DNA from: an uncultured Lachnospiraceae bacterium
Lineage (GTDB): Bacteria > Bacillota > Clostridia > Lachnospirales > Lachnospiraceae
Assembly: GCA_946623295.1 (NCBI GenBank)
Contig: CAMOQY010000005.1
Coordinates: 1 to 21,234, forward strand
Direction: 5' to 3'
Length of the DNA stretch: 21,234 nucleotides
The notes under the pieces: generated by a model
Told to the model about the DNA's origin: nothing
What the model saw: the letters and a program-made list of their open reading frames with translations, nothing else
The model's database searches: none
Translations under genes and position numbers: made by a program
Part shown: positions 19,907 through 21,234 of the stretch, in pieces
Position numbering within the stretch: position 1 is the stretch's first letter
Layout: each line of letters starts with the position of its first letter

Positions 19907-21234
19907 AGGAACTGGAAAAGACATACGATCCGAAGTCTATCGAGGAAAGGCTCTATCAGAAATGGGAGGAGCGCGGGTATTTTACCGCGCACGCAAACTC
20001 CGGCAAGAAGCCTTTTACCATCGTCATGCCCCCGCCCAACATCACAGGACAGCTCCACATGGGACATGCCATGGACAATACCATGCAGGACATCATCATC
20101 AGATACAGGAGGATGCAGGGCTATGAGGCTCTCTGGGTCCCCGGCACCGATCACGCGTCCATCGCCACCGAGGCAAAGGTCGTGGAGGCCATGCGCGGCG
20201 AAGGCCTGACAAAGGAAATGATCGGCCGCGACGGATTCCTGAAGCGCGCGTGGGACTGGCGCGAGAAATACGGCACGCGCATCGTCAGCCAGCTGAGAAA
20301 GCTGGGCAGCAGCTGCGACTGGAGCCGCGAGCGCTTTACCATGGACGAGGGCTGCTCGGAGGCAGTAAAGACCGTTTTCGTAAATCTGTACAATAAAAAA
20401 CTCATCTACAGGGGTAACCGCCTGGTAAACTGGTGCCCCAAATGCAATACCTCCATCTCGGACGCCGAGGTCGAATACGAGAGCAAGGAGGCGGCTTTCT
20501 ACCACCTGCTTTATAAAGTGGCGGAGACCGGAGAGTACCTCGAGCTTGCCACTACCAGACCCGAGACCATGCTCGGCGATACTGCCGTCGCGATCAATCC
20601 GGAGGATCCGAGGTTTGAGCATCTTCACGGCTGCCATGTGATCATCCCGATCATCGATAAGGAGATCCCGATCGTATGCGACGAGCATGCCGATATGGAA
20701 AAGGGCACCGGCGTGGTGAAGATCACGCCAGCCCACGACCCCAACGACTTTGAGGTGGGCAAGCGCCACGGACTGCCTTCCGTGCGCGTGCTGACGTATG
20801 ACGGGCGTATGACGGGCAGGGCCGATGCGGAGGAGGCCGCGCAGCTTCTTGCGTCAGGAAGGGCTGCGGAGGGCGAGCCCGAGGTGCTCGACTGCGGCGA
20901 GTTTGCCGGTATGACGGCGCTGGATGCCCGCAAGGCGATAGTGGAAAAGCTTCAGCAGATCGGAGCGCTCAAGGAGATCGAGCCCCTTACTCACGACGTG
21001 GGTACCTGCTACAGGTGCCATACCGTCATCGAGCCGATGATCTCAAAGCAGTGGTTCGTCAAGATGGCGCCGCTGGCCGATCCGGCTATAAAGGCCGTCG
21101 AGGACGGTCAGATACGTTACGTTCCCGACCGCTTTACGAAATCCTATCTGAACTGGATGCGCGGCACCCGCGACTGGTGCATCAGCCGCCAGCTCTGGTG
21201 GGGACACCAGATACCCGCGTGGTACTGCGATGAG
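19903..21234 (+). CDS. valS: Valine--tRNA ligase, 5' part (3' end outside window)
   Basis: The first 444 residues of a class I synthetase are present and the frame is open to the right edge. The HIGH-type motif is HMGH at 52-55 within PPPNITGQLHMGHAMDNT, typical of ValRS. WVPGTDHASIATEAKVVE and WCPKCNTSISDAEVEY follow, then the CP1 editing domain with LATTRPETMLGDTAVA and GTGVVKITPAHDPNDFEVG. The segment RDWCISRQLWWGHQIPAWYC near the edge is also diagnostic. Full-length ValRS is about 880 residues, so about half is seen; the KMSKS loop is outside. AGAGGAG (19891-19897) is the ribosome binding site, and the ATG overlaps the previous stop by four bases, so translation is coupled to the glycosyltransferase. 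Confidence 0.97.
   Translation, partial: MKELEKTYDPKSIEERLYQKWEERGYFTAHANSGKKPFTIVMPPPNITGQLHMGHAMDNTMQDIIIRYRRMQGYEALWVPGTDHASIATEAKVVEAMRGEGLTKEMIGRDGFLKRAWDWREKYGTRIVSQLRKLGSSCDWSRERFTMDEGCSEAVKTVFVNLYNKKLIYRGNRLVNWCPKCNTSISDAEVEYESKEAAFYHLLYKVAETGEYLELATTRPETMLGDTAVAINPEDPRFEHLHGCHVIIPIIDKEIPIVCDEHADMEKGTGVVKITPAHDPNDFEVGKRHGLPSVRVLTYDGRMTGRADAEEAAQLLASGRAAEGEPEVLDCGEFAGMTALDARKAIVEKLQQIGALKEIEPLTHDVGTCYRCHTVIEPMISKQWFVKMAPLADPAIKAVEDGQIRYVPDRFTKSYLNWMRGTRDWCISRQLWWGHQIPAWYCDE

Overview
The window reads as a chromosomal segment of a Gram-positive gut-type Clostridia bacterium (Bacillota, probably Lachnospiraceae or a close relative). Supporting points are the dlt-like cell-envelope operon, strong AGGAGG-type ribosome binding sites, a C+ form of ribosomal protein S18, a short BirA without the DNA-binding domain, and two small proteins that resemble clostridial families I know as DUF4364 and DUF6145. 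No phage, plasmid, CRISPR, tRNA or rRNA is visible. Coding density is high and base composition is moderately GC-rich.

Region 1 (1-9160) is one long same-strand, operon-like array for the cell surface. It holds the 3' part of a phosphoglucomutase, two tandem membrane-anchored transglutaminase-like proteins with an Ig-like domain, and an aspartate/glutamate racemase-family protein. A 98-bp palindromic MITE-like repeat follows, and then a DltA-like adenylation enzyme, a carrier protein, an MBOAT transferase, a DltD-like SGNH protein and a lipoprotein. The logic matches D-alanylation of teichoic acids: amino acid activation, loading on a carrier, transfer across the membrane, delivery to a polymer. 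The details differ: gene order is A-C-B-D, no DltX is visible, the nucleophile position of the SGNH protein is Cys, the residue linked to D-Ala selection in DltA is Gly, and a racemase sits directly upstream. This is the best candidate for an under-described system in the window.

Region 2 (9161-10456) is the classic rpsF-ssb-rpsR operon, with a promoter and structured leader in front and a strong intrinsic terminator behind. Region 3 (10499-11294) is a convergent DUF4364-like gene followed by a 280-bp divergent promoter region. Region 4 (11295-17325) is a tightly packed run: rho (with an unusual 12 x 7-residue Lys/Ala repeat tail flanked by two AT-hook-like motifs), trpS, tadA, a small membrane protein, birA, a DUF6145-like gene and a dus gene. 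Several of its genes overlap or abut. Region 5 (17326-18061) is a zinc-ribbon membrane protein with its own promoter region and a bidirectional terminator. Region 6 has ispD on the minus strand, then a divergent promoter region, a GT2 glycosyltransferase, and valS, which overlaps the glycosyltransferase by 4 nt and runs off the right edge.
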